Part shown: piece after piece, positions 36,091 to 48,446 of the stretch
Position numbering within the stretch: the first letter of the stretch is position 1
Layout: every line of letters starts with the position of its first letter
Assembly (NCBI RefSeq): GCF_016801865.2
Contig: NC_068938.1
Location: forward strand, 53,212,493 to 53,276,492
Reading direction: 5' to 3'
Source: Culex pipiens pallens
Lineage: Eukaryota > Arthropoda > Insecta > Diptera > Culicidae
DNA: 64,000 nucleotides
Position numbers and translations under genes: made by a program
Notes under the pieces: generated by a model
What the model was told of the DNA's origin: nothing
What the model saw: the letters and a program-made list of their open reading frames with translations, nothing else
Database searches by the model: none

Positions 36091-38340
36091 TTAAATGTAA
36101 CTTTGATTCAAGAAAAAAAAAATCCCGTTTGCGTTAAAATGTCATGATCTTTCAAAAGATATTTTTTGTAAAGTTTTCTAAAAAATATAACCATTCTCGG
36201 CCCAATTATATTATCGTTTTATCAGAACATAATAGCTTTCATCAAGTGTTTTTGACTATTTCAAAGTAACAAATAGCTCAAATAAATGCGACCAATGTGT
36301 TTGAAAATGTTGATTGCATAGAGACAAACTGCAAAAATAACGAGGACAGGTCGAAAGACTAAGACTTATTGACCCAACCTGGAGTTTTTTTAATAATCTT
36401 TTTATTAAAATTGTTCAATGAACCAAATTCATAAATTATGCTTTTTGAGTATTTTTCAAAACGCAAAAAGTAAAAAAGTTATTTATTTTTTAATAAGTGC
36501 AGACATCTACAAATTCATTTCAAGCTGATTGTATTATGGTATTTTCAGAACAAGGAAATCTCATACACATTTTGTGTGAAGAAGAACAATTTTCATTCTT
36601 TTCAATGTTTAAGTAATGCTTTTCTTTGAGGCCTAACTTCATTTTATTGAATCTTAGTTTTTTTTATTTTTTAATCAATTGTTCAAATAAAAATCTCTAT
36701 TTGGAATTTAAAAGCTTAAATTCCAAGTATTTTTGGTAATCGATTGAAGGAAAATGTTATTCAACCATTTCATAAAAAAAAATCATGAACAAAACAATCT
36801 GTAAATCAGAGAAAGGCAATTCAGAAAGTCACATTTTCAAGCAATCATGAATGAATTTGATCTAAATGATCAATTAGATATTATAATAACTTCAAATTAT
36901 CTGAATAGAAGTTTAAGAAAGCACTTAGTTGAAAAAAAAGCAGGAACAGAAACTTCATTGAACAATAACTCAACAGATTTTACATACTTTTAACAACTCA
37001 AACATACCTAAATATGATTTATAAAAAAAATGCTTAAATCCATATTTTACATTTAAAGCCCTACTTTTTCTTCCAAATACATTTGCAATCTTAAGGGTAT
37101 ACAATTGACACAATTAATAAATAAAATGTAATGTAAAAATCAGACATTACATTTTTTTAAATGTGGCAAGCAATTATGAGAAATTTAAACAAGTGTTTCT
37201 CTTTGTTTCATCGAGAATAAAACATTATTCATCTTTTAAAATGTTTGTGTTGATTGATTTAGACAATAATTGGGTCATCCATAAAACACATACTTTTATC
37301 TGTTTACTTTTTACTTTTTTGTTAATTTCAGACACCCGCTCTTACTCCTTGTTCATACAAAAAAAATCAAGACGATTTATTAATTTGACTTTCTATCCCA
37401 AAACATTGAGTTCCTAAAAAACGTATTGTTCACCTCCTTAACCTGAGTAGAAGTTGTAAACTAACAAGATTTCGTTGCAAATAAACAATTACAAGTTAAA
37501 AATAATATTGTTATAAGCTTTAGGAGACTAAAAAAGGCATCTTTTACACCAGTGTTTAGGTTGGTGAAAAATGTGGTACTGGAGATATGCTTTTAAAAAA
37601 GATAGATTTTTGCTCTAACAAGTTGTCAAACATTATTTCATTAATCATTTTAGATTTTAAATCAAATTTGCAATTGAAAAATACCTTACACATAATTTTA
37701 TATATGAGTTCAATTTTTTAAACATTGATAACCGAACCAAAGGCTTCCGTAGTAAGAATTAACTCTCATTTTCACAAAATTCTAATTTTTAAAAGCTGTA
37801 TCTCAGCAAACAACAGTCCAATAAACATAGTCGAAAAGAATAGTGGTAGGAAATTTTCTATGTCTTTCGATATTGATTTTTTTTACAAACAAAACACAAC
37901 ATTTTTCAAAAATTTCACCTTAAAATTTCAGTTTAAAATCTGTTTGTGAATTTTGATTACCAGTATGTTAGAATCTTTCCGTAATTTTTTATTTTGAAAT
38001 AAATCCGTTACCACAATTTGCACCATCCTAAACATAAGCGCAAGCGATATATTTTCAGTCCGCTGCAGAGTGTTAAGTGTTGAAATAAAAAAAATCCTCA
38101 AGATAGCAAGAAATTGACCAAGAATTCGTAATCAGGGATTGATAGCATTATTAGGAAAGAGTTTCAAGAAAATAGAACAATATTCGTGCCAAAACTGTGT
38201 GAATGTTTCATCACAATCCTTGTTTTTTTAGAGAACATTCTTGAAATTGGTATGTTCTACACAACAACTACATACGCAGTTTTTTTTAACGTTTTTAAAA
38301 ACTTGAACTATACTTTTTGATATTTTATTGAAAAAAAAAT
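36091..38340. other. AT-rich DNA with a faint fold-back fragment (about 37,690-38,040)
   Basis: No gene. 'attgataaccgaacc', 'gtatctcagcaaacaa' and 'gtaggaaattttct' at 37,720-37,860 are weak matches to the fold-back family. A small ATGTAATGT/ACATTACAT hairpin lies near 37,127-37,152. Confidence 0.4.
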
Positions 38341-39021
38341 GAGGCCAACCCTTTCTTTGCCATGAGTCAGCATCGCTTCAATTCCACAAAAGGGAAATCG
38401 CCTGACAAAGTTGACAGCCAGCAGGCAGCTTCCAGGAGAGTGCCATTTATGTGTGAATTATTTGTGTTTTCTCATCCTAGTTTTCCACTTTTCACTTGGC
38501 AGAATGCATCCGCATGCCGGTGGACATCAAGAGGGGAAAGAGCTATAAAAAGTAGCTTTTCCTTTGTCCAATTGAAAACTTATTAGGACGATATCTGAGA
38601 GAGAAAACGACTTGGGGAAGCTGCCTGGCCGGTGTCACAGAATGTGACACGTGAAGATGGGAAAGAAATAAAGCTTATTTTTTTCCACTTGGAGCTGATG
38701 TGGACCATTCTCGATTGGATTGGAAAGTTGGAAATAAATTGTAGTCTATTTGTGGCACAAGGTTGCGGGTTAACCCTCGAATGTGGAGCTGAAATTTATT
38801 AAAGATTGTTACTCTTTAGGCAACTGGACACTCAAGGGTTAACGTCAAATGTGGTGTACTCGAGCAGTAAATACATTTCCCGTCAAGAAAAGCTCGACTT
38901 TCCAACTCCTGCAGCGGAGCACACAATCCCATCACGGTTTGTCACAGAATTGAAAAATAAATCGAGAAAAATGACCGTCCTCTTCCCCCGCAAACTCCCG
39001 TTGGGAAGAAAAGTCACCTAC
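38341..39021 (-). other. Probable intron 3' of the exon (starts at 39,021 on -)
   Basis: The - strand donor GTAGGTGAC lies at 39,021-39,013. The sequence is richer and unique, with short frames only. Confidence 0.5.
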
Positions 39022-39241
39022 CTTGCCCAGTCCACCAAACTCCCGGTTGGCCATCCGTCGGGCTAATCCGGCCGGCACGGGTGGGGCCGTCCGCTGGATG
39101 GCACCACAGAAACCACCCACGGTGGCCTCACTCATCTTGCTGTTGCTGTTGCTGTGTTGCTGCAATTGTTGTTGTTGTTGGTGAAGGTTCTGCTGCGATT
39201 GTTGCTGGATCACAGTGCCCGAAGCTAGACGTTGCGCGGCT
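39022..39241 (-). CDS. Internal coding exon of an unidentified host gene
   Basis: The exon is read on the - strand. It follows a pyrimidine-rich acceptor (CATCTCTTTTTGCAG, AG at 39,243-39,242) and ends at a donor AAG|GTAGGT. One base plus 73 open codons are included. The first third is Gln/Asn/Ser-rich (CAA/CAG mix, QQQQQLQQHSNSNS). It then turns into non-repetitive sequence including GAIQRTAPPVPAGLARR and MANREFGGLGK, which looks like constrained protein and not chance. The entry phase completes a codon with one base; the exit is at a codon boundary. A Met within the exon (KMSEAT) could serve as a start in an alternative first-exon form. There is no catalytic motif or membrane segment, and I do not recognise the family. 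No neighbouring exon was found, so the flanking introns are probably very long. Confidence 0.75.
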
Positions 39242-41171
39242 CTGCAAAAAGAGATGCAAAAAAACGGAAACGGATGTGAGAAATTTAAAAATTGTTATTT
39301 AATGTTTACGCTGAAAATATTAAGATTGGTTTTTTATTTTATTTCATTCGCTGGTTTTTTACGATTGTTTTTTCCACCCTGCGGGATGGAAATTGTCTGC
39401 CTGCCAATAGAATGAGTTCTGCTACGAAATAAATCAATTAGCATTTTTTTTTGGTTCTACACACGTTTAATGGAAATTGATACTCGCTGCTGGTGGAAAC
39501 GAAGGATGGTTATTTGAAGTGTGATCTTGTTCAATTTAATTTTCATGCGGGTATTATTGGTTTCGAGTCAAATTGAAGTTGTCAGTGTGAGCAGTTCGGA
39601 AATTCAAAAATGCAATCTATAAATTCAGCATGACTTGCAAAATAACGAAAACAACAAATTTTGTAACATTGAAATATTGTTTATGTTTCCTCGCATTTTT
39701 TTTAAATTTACAGTTTGTGCAAATTTTGTTACTTAACCATATTTGGAATATTTTTTTTCTAAGTTTATTTAAAATCATGGGGCAAAAAATATTTGTTCTT
39801 TTACAAATAACTTCCAAATTTTAATAACAACAGAAGTCTCAAAAACTAAAAAATATCGGTGAAGCATTTTCTTGCGTTGAAAAATCGATTGTTTATAAAA
39901 TTACCGTTAAACAAATTTATTAAGTCATTTTTCCAATTGGACAAGTGTAAAATGCATTTTAAAACACTTTTTTCATTCACATGTTAGCACCGTGACTTGT
40001 AATTTCATTTCCCCCCTTTCCCTCCTCTCTCAACTTTAAATTATTTTTGCAACGGCCTTATTATGTATTGTGAACAGCCTGAATAATATTTATTTACTCA
40101 TTTTAAAACAAATGAAAAGTGGAAAAAACATTAAAAATAATATTAAAAAGTTAATAGTAAGCCAAATCAGATTTAAATACAAAATTCAGTAAACAAATGA
40201 GAAAACTCGTTTTAAAAATTAATCTTTCAAAAAAGTGGTCAAATACAGTCTTAAAATATACACAAAATTGCAAAAACTATTTTAAATGTTCTTATTTATT
40301 AACTGAACTGTGTATTTTAATCTGATTTATTTTAAATAGTTTAATTATCTTTGTTTTTCTTGTAGAAACTCATCCACAAACTAAAAAAGAAATACGCAAA
40401 AGATGTTTGGAATACGTTTTGGAAAAAGAATGAAAAAGACAATTTATGCATTTTTTTTTTGAGACTTAAAGTTATTGTTAGTTGAGTTTGTAAGATTTTT
40501 AACATACAAAAAAGATCGATTAAATTTATTTAGATATACACTTTTTATATTTGGTTTCTTTGAAAAAGCTAATTAAATTATCAAAATATATAAATCAAAT
40601 AAACATATTAATATTGTATTAAAATGAATAAACTATACACAAATTAATATAAAGATCATATTTGACTTAAAATTAATATTTTTTTTATCTGTTACCAAAA
40701 CGTCAACGAATACAATTTTAACAAAAATTCGTTGAAACATAATTTTTTTCATAGGAAAAATTTCAACATTGTACAACTTATAAAAATAGCAAAATTTAAT
40801 ATTACAGGTAATTTTTTAAAAAGATAGCAAATTAAAACTAACTTTTTTTTTGATTTTTTATAAAATCCATTAAGTTAATTTTTAACTATTTTTTCAATAA
40901 AGAAACAGCGCCTGGTTTTATAATTGGGAAAAAACTATTCTTTTGTTTTGAACGAACAAAAACATTTTTTATTTGTTTTTTATTGAATTTGGAAAAAGGA
41001 AAAAGAGTTAGTTTCTTTAAATGTTGACAAGTGCAGCTGAATATTTGATTAGGATTAACATGAATTCTTTTTTCTTTTCAAAAAATGATTGGTTATTACA
41101 TTTTAAACTACGAATTAGAATAAGGAATGTAATAAATTTTTGTTTATGTACTTTTATCGCCATTTTTACAA
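39242..41171. other. Probable intron upstream of the exon; AT-rich, no gene
   Basis: The - strand polypyrimidine tract at 39,244-39,285 precedes the exon. The rest is AT-rich with poly-T runs. The 'ttgcaacggcctta' fragment near 40,050 is shared with 33,140. Confidence 0.45.
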
Positions 41172-41618
41172 CCCGAACAGACGGTAAAAACTAAATTCAT
41201 GCCATTTCAATAACAAGAACTGTTTAAATAACAAAAAGTGTTATCGAATATTCTTGCAAAATCCATTTTTGCATAAGAGTTTAATAACAGTTTATTTTAT
41301 CATAACAAAATTTGTTATTGGTCTGATATTGATTGAAAGCCAAAACAACTTTGGAATAACATTTTTTTATGGAAGAATACTCCCAAATTTTATTGGGATG
41401 ATCGGATTAGTTGTTAAAATAACTAAAAATAATAACAAAGATTTGTTCGAAGAATTATTAAAAATGTTATTTGTCTGTTATTACAATAACAATCCAATAA
41501 CAAAAAATTCATAACGACGAATAACAAATCTTGTTATAAAAAAACATAAAATGTTATTGGCCTTGTATTTTCAAATAACAAAAAATGTTATTCCCAAGTT
41601 ATTTTTGTCTGCTCGGGA
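41172..41618. mobile_element. 447-bp MITE with CCCGA(A/G)CAGAC termini and ATAACA/TGTTAT interior
   Basis: The left end CCCGAACAGAC (41,172-41,182) is matched by GTCTGCTCGGG (41,608-41,618). About ten ATAACA and several TGTTAT hexamers fill the interior. The 86-codon frame inside (41,254-41,514) is repeat-derived. Confidence 0.7.
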
Positions 41619-44600
41619 ATTTACAGTATTTAAAAATTATGCCAAATGATGTTTTTTTTTTCATGACAGATTTCAATTTCAAACCAATTTTTTTTCGTTT
41701 TTTTTTTCACCTGTCAGGACGACATTTTGAACAGTTTTTGTATTTTTTCGAATGTTTTTAGTTCTTATTTTATGGTTTTCTAGTTTCATCTTAAAGTATT
41801 GTTATTTGAATTTATTTTGTTTAAAATATGTTTTTTTCTGATAATATTTGGCTTTTCTACCACCTACCTTTTGTCTTTGTAGTTTTTTCAAGATTTTAAA
41901 GCCACTTTTGAATGTTTTGCATGTTTTTCACTTTTTCTACTTTAGAATAAAACATAATCAACTAAATTGTAAAAAAAAAATCATAGCGGCATAGTTAAGG
42001 CCAATATAAAACATCCTGCATACTGATTTAAACAAAAAAGTAGAAAATGTTGTGAAAAACACAGCCAAAGTTGACCCCAGAAAAAAAATATTTTTTTAAA
42101 CATTTGCAAAGTCATGTAAAATAAGTCAAACTTCCAACCCCTAATATTTTCTTATGTATCTTCTAAAGTTGATCTATTCAAATCTTTTTAAAGATCAAAA
42201 ATTGGCTGAAACTCTGATTTTTTACAATTGTTTAGATCGAAGCTGATTGTGCCTAAATGTGTGTGAAAAACCTTTATAAAATTGTGTATTCTCTGGTTTC
42301 AAAATACATTCACTATAGGTCAAAATCTAAGGTCTTAATTTACGCTTTGAAAATTTTGAGGATATCTGAAAATCAACCAAAGAATGCAAAAATCCAACAA
42401 AATTGGTTGTAAACGTATCTGTTGAAGTAATTCACACAAATTTAATTACAAATTTCACAAATTAATGATAATGATCCGGATCACAAATTTAATGATAGTG
42501 ATCTGGACAAAATGGAACAAACACAAACCAGTTCCGAGAAAATCGAGTGACAAAAATGTCCATCCCCACACACAGATATTTGCTTAGAATTTGATTCTGA
42601 GTCGCTAAGTATACGTGAAGGTAAGTCTTGAAGGAATATTTAAGGGTTCTTTTATCGAATAATTTTATAGCCATTCTTCAGTGGAGTTACTTTGTTCGAA
42701 AACATCTTTTCAAAAAAAAATGATCGCTCAATCTTTGACAACAGCAGCAACATATTTTCACATTTTTCAAAGAATCTTGTTGAACTCACAAAGTTCAGCC
42801 CCATTTACATATCAGCCAACAGCTTGTTGAAGCAACTCTCGACAATCACGGAAACTTCAAACTCGACAAGTAGCTAACACTCACCATCACATTCACGCTC
42901 TCACACACATTTTTCGCGAGTCTGCAACAGTAATTCAAGCTCTGGAGAGTGCCACACTTTTTTTCTTGAAGTTTTCCAACATTCAAACGCACGCACACAC
43001 ACACACACTTGACAAGAGTCTCCGGCAGGAAAAGCTTTCGTCGAGAGGGTGCAAAAAGTTCACGAAATGACAACCGACAACCGCGGTGCTTCCGGGGGAA
43101 ACTTTTTCTCGGGGTGCTTCGCGAAGAAGAAGAAAGGGGGTTGAAGAACTTTTTCAAGCAGCTTGGGCAAACTTTTTTCCGCGCTTGTAGCATTGCTTAA
43201 AGGGGGTGGAGATGTGGAGTAATTTGGTAATTATTGTACAAATTTAAACTTATATTATATTTTCAGGGTTTTCAATAACTTTTTTTTTAGATAAAAAATA
43301 ATACATATACAATTTTAACAAAAACTCAACATTTGAGGTGTTATTACTCCAGACAAGGATGATAAGACATTATGTTCTTGTCAGATGTTTCATATTTTTT
43401 TTCCTTGCCAGTATATTCCAGCACGACAACGCCAAAATGACGAGACGACACTGTCTTTTCTAAGGATTTGTGCTGCGGGGTGCAAGTTTTGTATCTTTCC
43501 AAGCACCAGAACAGGCAGTAGAGCCTTAAAGGCTCATCTTAACCTAGAAAAAAAAAGTGAAGCAAACATTTTTCTGTCGGACAAAGGCTTATCAAACAAA
43601 GGACAAGCCGGACGTCAAGCAAACTAAAAATAGTCGGTTTATTTCAAGAACATATATTTGTTCTCTGTAAAAGTGATGTTGGGCAAAATTACGTCAATTT
43701 TCGAATGAATAAATGTGCTCAACTTTGATAGTAAACTATAATTTTATTTTTAAAATTTCTGCAACTCGCATAGTTTTATTAAAATATGAAAATGTATATT
43801 GACACTAAAATGTGAACCAAATTTAATTTCATTGCATTGAAGAATAAACAGGAACAGAACTAATTATTGTACGAATGAATTTACCAAATAGAAATGAAAA
43901 TCGTTTCACGCCAAGAAAAAACAAATATTTGAAAAAAATCAGATAATCCATCTTGTTGGTGGCTGTCCTCGCTGTCCAGCCGGAAGTCTTTGGTGGTGAC
44001 CACGCGAAAATCTTGACAGGTTGGATTTGTGCCAGGAAAACTTTTTATCACTCCCAAACGGAAAAAAAAGAAAAACAAGAAACAGAGTCATTGTGTTCCG
44101 GCTGGCACCCTTGGCCCCGTTGGCGAAGTTTTTCTTTTTTCAATGAAAATACGACCAAAATGTGTTCAAAGGGGCGAAAATGATGAAAAATACATTTGAC
44201 ACCAGGACCATTTGGTTGGCCAGCATGTTTTGCAGCAAAGTTGGGTGGCTGTTGCTTTGAAAGGGAATTTTCGGTTTTGGTTGGAAAAGAAGGAAAAAAC
44301 TTTTATAATTAAACTGTCGCTGCTGCGGTCACCGACAACGACGCCAGTTGGCTGAATGTGTCCAAATGGAGAAACATGGAAGTTTTGCTTGCTGTTTTGG
44401 GTTATTACAAGAACAAAATTAAGGCATTGTGTAAAAATTCCTGAATAATTGATATAAATACAATTTTCTATTTATTGTCGCCCTGCAAAATTATGTTTCA
44501 AATTCAAATTAAATTTGTCAAAAATTACTAAGAAATAAAATTTTTAGAATATTAGAATATTGAAAGATTTACTGGTCATTCAGTCGGAACGATTTTTTTT

Positions 44601-45699
44601 ATCAAAACGTTTATTATTACGTAATAAAATTCCCTCTCAAATGAGTTCAAAACATTAATACTTACAGTCATTTTTGAATTTATTGTGAGATTTGTGAATT
44701 TCTTTAATAACATTCAACAACTTTTTTCTTGAACTTCATCATTAAAAGTGTTTGGTGAAATAACACACAAACTTCCAATTTTTGTAAAATTTTCAGATTA
44801 CTTGCATTTTTAAATTTTTTAGCCATAGTTTGACAAAAAAAAACTGTACTTTTTTTATTCATCCCTTTCTGGCCTAATCATATGCGACCCAAAAATCAAA
44901 TTTTTCTAAAGAACCCTATAATTTTTGTATGGTCCTCAGGATCATTCCCCTATCATCAACTAAATTTTTTTTTTTTTGATAATTCATGCTTGAAAGGTTA
45001 AACCAAGCTGTTCTTAATTTTGTTAAAATATAATTCATGTGAGTTTTCCAGTTCTTTCAAACAAGCATATTTCTTGAAAATAAGCATAGATTGTAAAAGA
45101 ATTTCCTTCAGTTTTGAGCAGTTTTTAATTTGAGTTTTTCATTAGATTTTTTGTGATTTTTGTTAGTTTTAGTTTTTTTTAAAGGCTTTTGAATATTGAA
45201 TAAATTTTGAACACTAAAATGTCAAACATTATCTAACGTGACTCACGATTCGTGAGATTGGATTTTCGTCAAACAAGAAAACAGAAATTGATTTCTTATT
45301 TGATTCAGTATTTGAAAAAAAAAGATTAGGATTGACTTCTATGCCGTTTTGCTGATTTCGAATTAAATATAAAACAATAATAGTTTAATTAAGTAAGTTT
45401 GCATGAAGGTAATAAAAACTTATTGAAAATTTGTTTAAGTATTTTTTGCGTTGTTAAAAATTTACACATTCAACAAAAAACCATTAAGTTTAAAATTGAA
45501 GGAGGGATTGTTTTTTTTTTTTTTTTGAAAACTTTCCAAAGTGAGGAAATATATAAATATAACAAGTTTTGAGATCCACTGCTGTAGAATTACAGTAAAA
45601 TTAAGTTTTTTCATACGGAACTTTATGAAAGTGTTGAAAAAATCTCAATGCACTAATACCAATATTAAAAAGTTGTACTTTTCAGTACATGTATAAAAA
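41619..45699. other. AT-rich DNA with richer unique islands at 42,830-43,230 and 43,930-44,400
   Basis: A short (CA)n lies at about 42,994-43,009. Overlapping frames on both strands (42,846-43,200) lack motifs. No RNA gene was recognised. Confidence 0.4.
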
Positions 45700-46442
45700 T
45701 ACTATTTTTTGCAATTCCGTCGTAAAACTACTTATTTTTCCTGTCATTCTTGAACGATGAAATAGCCTACTTTTCTGTACCGAAAATAACAGAATCGAAT
45801 AGCAGCACTTTTCAAAATAAATGCTGAAAAGTTCTACTTTTCAGCACTCAAATGGGTGCTGAAAAGTTGAACTTTTCAGCACTTGTTTTGAAAAGTAACA
45901 CTTTTCAACATTTTTTTGATTTAAACGATTTATTGACAAAATACATGAAAATTTGACATAAAATTTCACTCAGTGTGTTTTTTTTGGAATTGCAAAAAAT
46001 GTTGTATGGAACTCGTTGCAAAACTTGATTTTTTCAGCACTCTTCGTATTTATCCAACTCGGTGAACCTCGTTGGATAAATGTACGACTCGTGCTAAAAA
46101 AATCCTCTTTTTGCAACTTGTTGCATAAACTACTATTTTAGTAAATTTAGTGAATTTTATGTATTTTGAAATTTTGTGATATTCTACATCTATGGCACCC
46201 CTTAAGTCATATGTCCATGTGTTTAGTCAATTCAACGATAAAATCAAAACAATATTGAAAAGTATAACTTTTCGACACAAGTGCTGAAACGTTCAAATTT
46301 TCAGCACCCATTTCAGTATCTTGTATCGAAAAGTATTACTTTTCGATTTCATTTATTTTTAGTAGAGAAAAGAAGGCCTTTTTGTCATGCGAGAATGACA
46401 AAAAAGTTATTATTTTCACAACGGAATTGCAAAAATGTAGTT
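45700..46442. mobile_element. Fold-back element rich in GAAAAGT/ACTTTTC palindromes with a hairpin core
   Basis: The outer arms ATTTTTTGCAATTCCGT (45,704-45,720) and ACGGAATTGCAAAAATG (46,421-46,437) are inverse. Inner arm blocks (GTGCTGAAAAGTTGAAC and TGTCATTC versus GAATGACA) also pair in order. No coding potential. Confidence 0.75.
46003..46128. repeat. Central 45-bp-stem hairpin of the fold-back element
   Basis: The left stem from GTTGCAAAAC (46,015) to TATTTATCCAAC pairs with GTTGGATAAATG to TTTTTGCAAC (46,117) around a 12-base loop (TCGGTGAACCTC). It may be a separate, later inserted hairpin MITE. Confidence 0.75.
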
Positions 46443-47346
46443 TGCAGCTCGTTTTTTAAATGTTTATAATTATTAATTTTAAGAACTTTTATGCCTTTAA
46501 TTTTTTTTAGTTCATTATAGATAAAAATTAAATTAATTTTTTAAAAAATAATAAAAACTCAAATAGTTGGGCGAAAGTTATCAAAAGTTTTCATTTTTTT
46601 TTTTGGTTTTTGTAAATGAGCAGTTCTCTACGGAATCGGTCTTTTTTCTTTAACTATAATTTTTGTATTTTTTAATCCGGCTGAAACTTTTTTGGTGCTT
46701 TCGGTATGCCCAAAGGAGCCATTTTGCATCATTGGTTTGTCCATATAATTTTCCATACAAATTTGGCAGCTGTCCATACAAAAATGATATGTAAAAATTC
46801 AAAAATCTGTATCTTTTGAAGGATTTTTTTGCTCGATTTGGTGTCTTCGACAAAGTTGTAGGTATGGATATGGACTACACTGAAAAAAAATGATACACGG
46901 TTAAAAATAATTTGGTGATTTTTAATTTAATTTTTTGTCACTAAAACTTGATCTGCAAAAAACACTACTTTTAATTTTTTTTTAATATATATTTTAGAGG
47001 ACATACATGCCATCTTTTCAGAAATTTCCAGAATGGGCAAAAAATCTTTGACCGAGTTATGATTTTTTGAATCAATACAGAATTTGCAATCAAAAAGTAC
47101 TTTAGTGAATTTTTGATAAAGTGCACCGTTTTCAAGTTATAACCATTTTTAGGTGACTTTTTTGAGAAAAGTCGCAGTTTTTCATTTTTCAAAAATAGTG
47201 CCCATGCGTAATATTGAATGTTTGGCCCGTTTGAAATATGAGTCTTGATTTTAAATTTTTGAAAATACTTTTATCGAAAAGTTCGGAAAATTTCACGAAT
47301 GTTTCATATTTTGACATTGTAAATTGGACCTATAGTTGCTGAGATA

Positions 47347-48330
47347 CAGGGTTGATTGATATGCACGGTGTCGTGCTTGAATCATAGGAGACGGGTATCA
47401 AGTCGTCACCAAGCACGCATGTTTTTCAGAGCCTATGGTGATGCACGTCACTTTTTTCTTTTCTCGTGCTTACTTTTCTGGTAAGCACGTCACTTGACAA
47501 GCACATAACTGCACGTGTGCTTATTTCAAGCGGACTTTTTTGAAACTTCAATAAATAAGGTTTGTAAAATAATAATTTTTAACATTAAAAAGCTCTTTTA
47601 TGTTTTAGATTGAGAATAAAACACATTAATTAATGGAAAATTCGACGGCAAATCAAATCGATTTGCCGGTTCTGATGCCTGATGTTGGTTGCGATAATCC
47701 TGTCTTAAGTTGCCGGATGCAGTTTTCATAGCTGATTTCCGCGGATGGTTTCTTTTTTGAACTTCATGCCGGTTCCGGGTTTATGGATGACCAGCGGACT
47801 TTAATAGTTCCAACAGGTAGGCGTCTTGGCTATTCGTCATCGCTCAGTGGCGGCCCCAGCACTTGCTTATGCGAGTAACCCTACTTTGAAGGTAAGGCCT
47901 GAGGGTGGTCGACCACTAAACTACGGGTTGTAGTCCTTTTACTGATTCATGCTACTTAGTCCGACAAATCAGTGGCAAGGTGGATGCTCTGTGACTGGCC
48001 TCTTGGTTCCAACGATGGCAAAGCGATAGCTTTTTTATAATCTGCGCTCTACAAATTTAACCGAAAACATGTTTCATGTTTTTGAAGTACTCGGATTTTG
48101 AGATCCGTTTACTAATAAGGTCATTTTATCACACCAGTTTGAGCTTGGACCAACTCTCATCGAGTTCGTTGATTAAAAAGGATGTGGCTGTGTTTAAAAC
48201 TGTAATTTAAATATAAGCACGCGAAAACATAAGCACTGCGTGCTTAACATAAGCACGCGCACTGCTCAGCAATTTGTCATGTGCAGAGCCAAATCAAAGT
48301 ACACTTAGAAAATTCATGTGTGTCTATTCA
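47347..48330. mobile_element. Insertion 1 in copy B (about 984 bp, GTGCTTA-rich ends)
   Basis: It interrupts GAGATA|TCGACATT of the fold-back core. Both ends are full of GTGCTTA/TAAGCAC motifs (47,380-47,530 and 48,210-48,260), while the middle is richer unique sequence. No target duplication or coding frame could be established, so its class is unknown. Confidence 0.65.
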
Positions 48331-48420
48331 TCGACATTAGAAAATTGTGGGTTGTTTGGGTGAGACTTAGAAAACATAAATTTTCCTGTTTTTTATCCTT
48401 TTGCATGGCAATATCTCAGC

Positions 48421-48446
48421 AACTAAGGGTCTTATCAACAAAGTCC
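48421..48446 (+). repeat. Left copy of a 26-bp target-site duplication
   Basis: Identical to 49,817-49,842; starts AACTAAGGGTC and ends AAAGTCC. Confidence 0.93.

Noticed and set aside
39081..39302. + strand frames antisense to the exon
   Set aside because: Poly-Cys/Val readings of the CAA/CAG tract; the - strand has splice sites and sensible protein.
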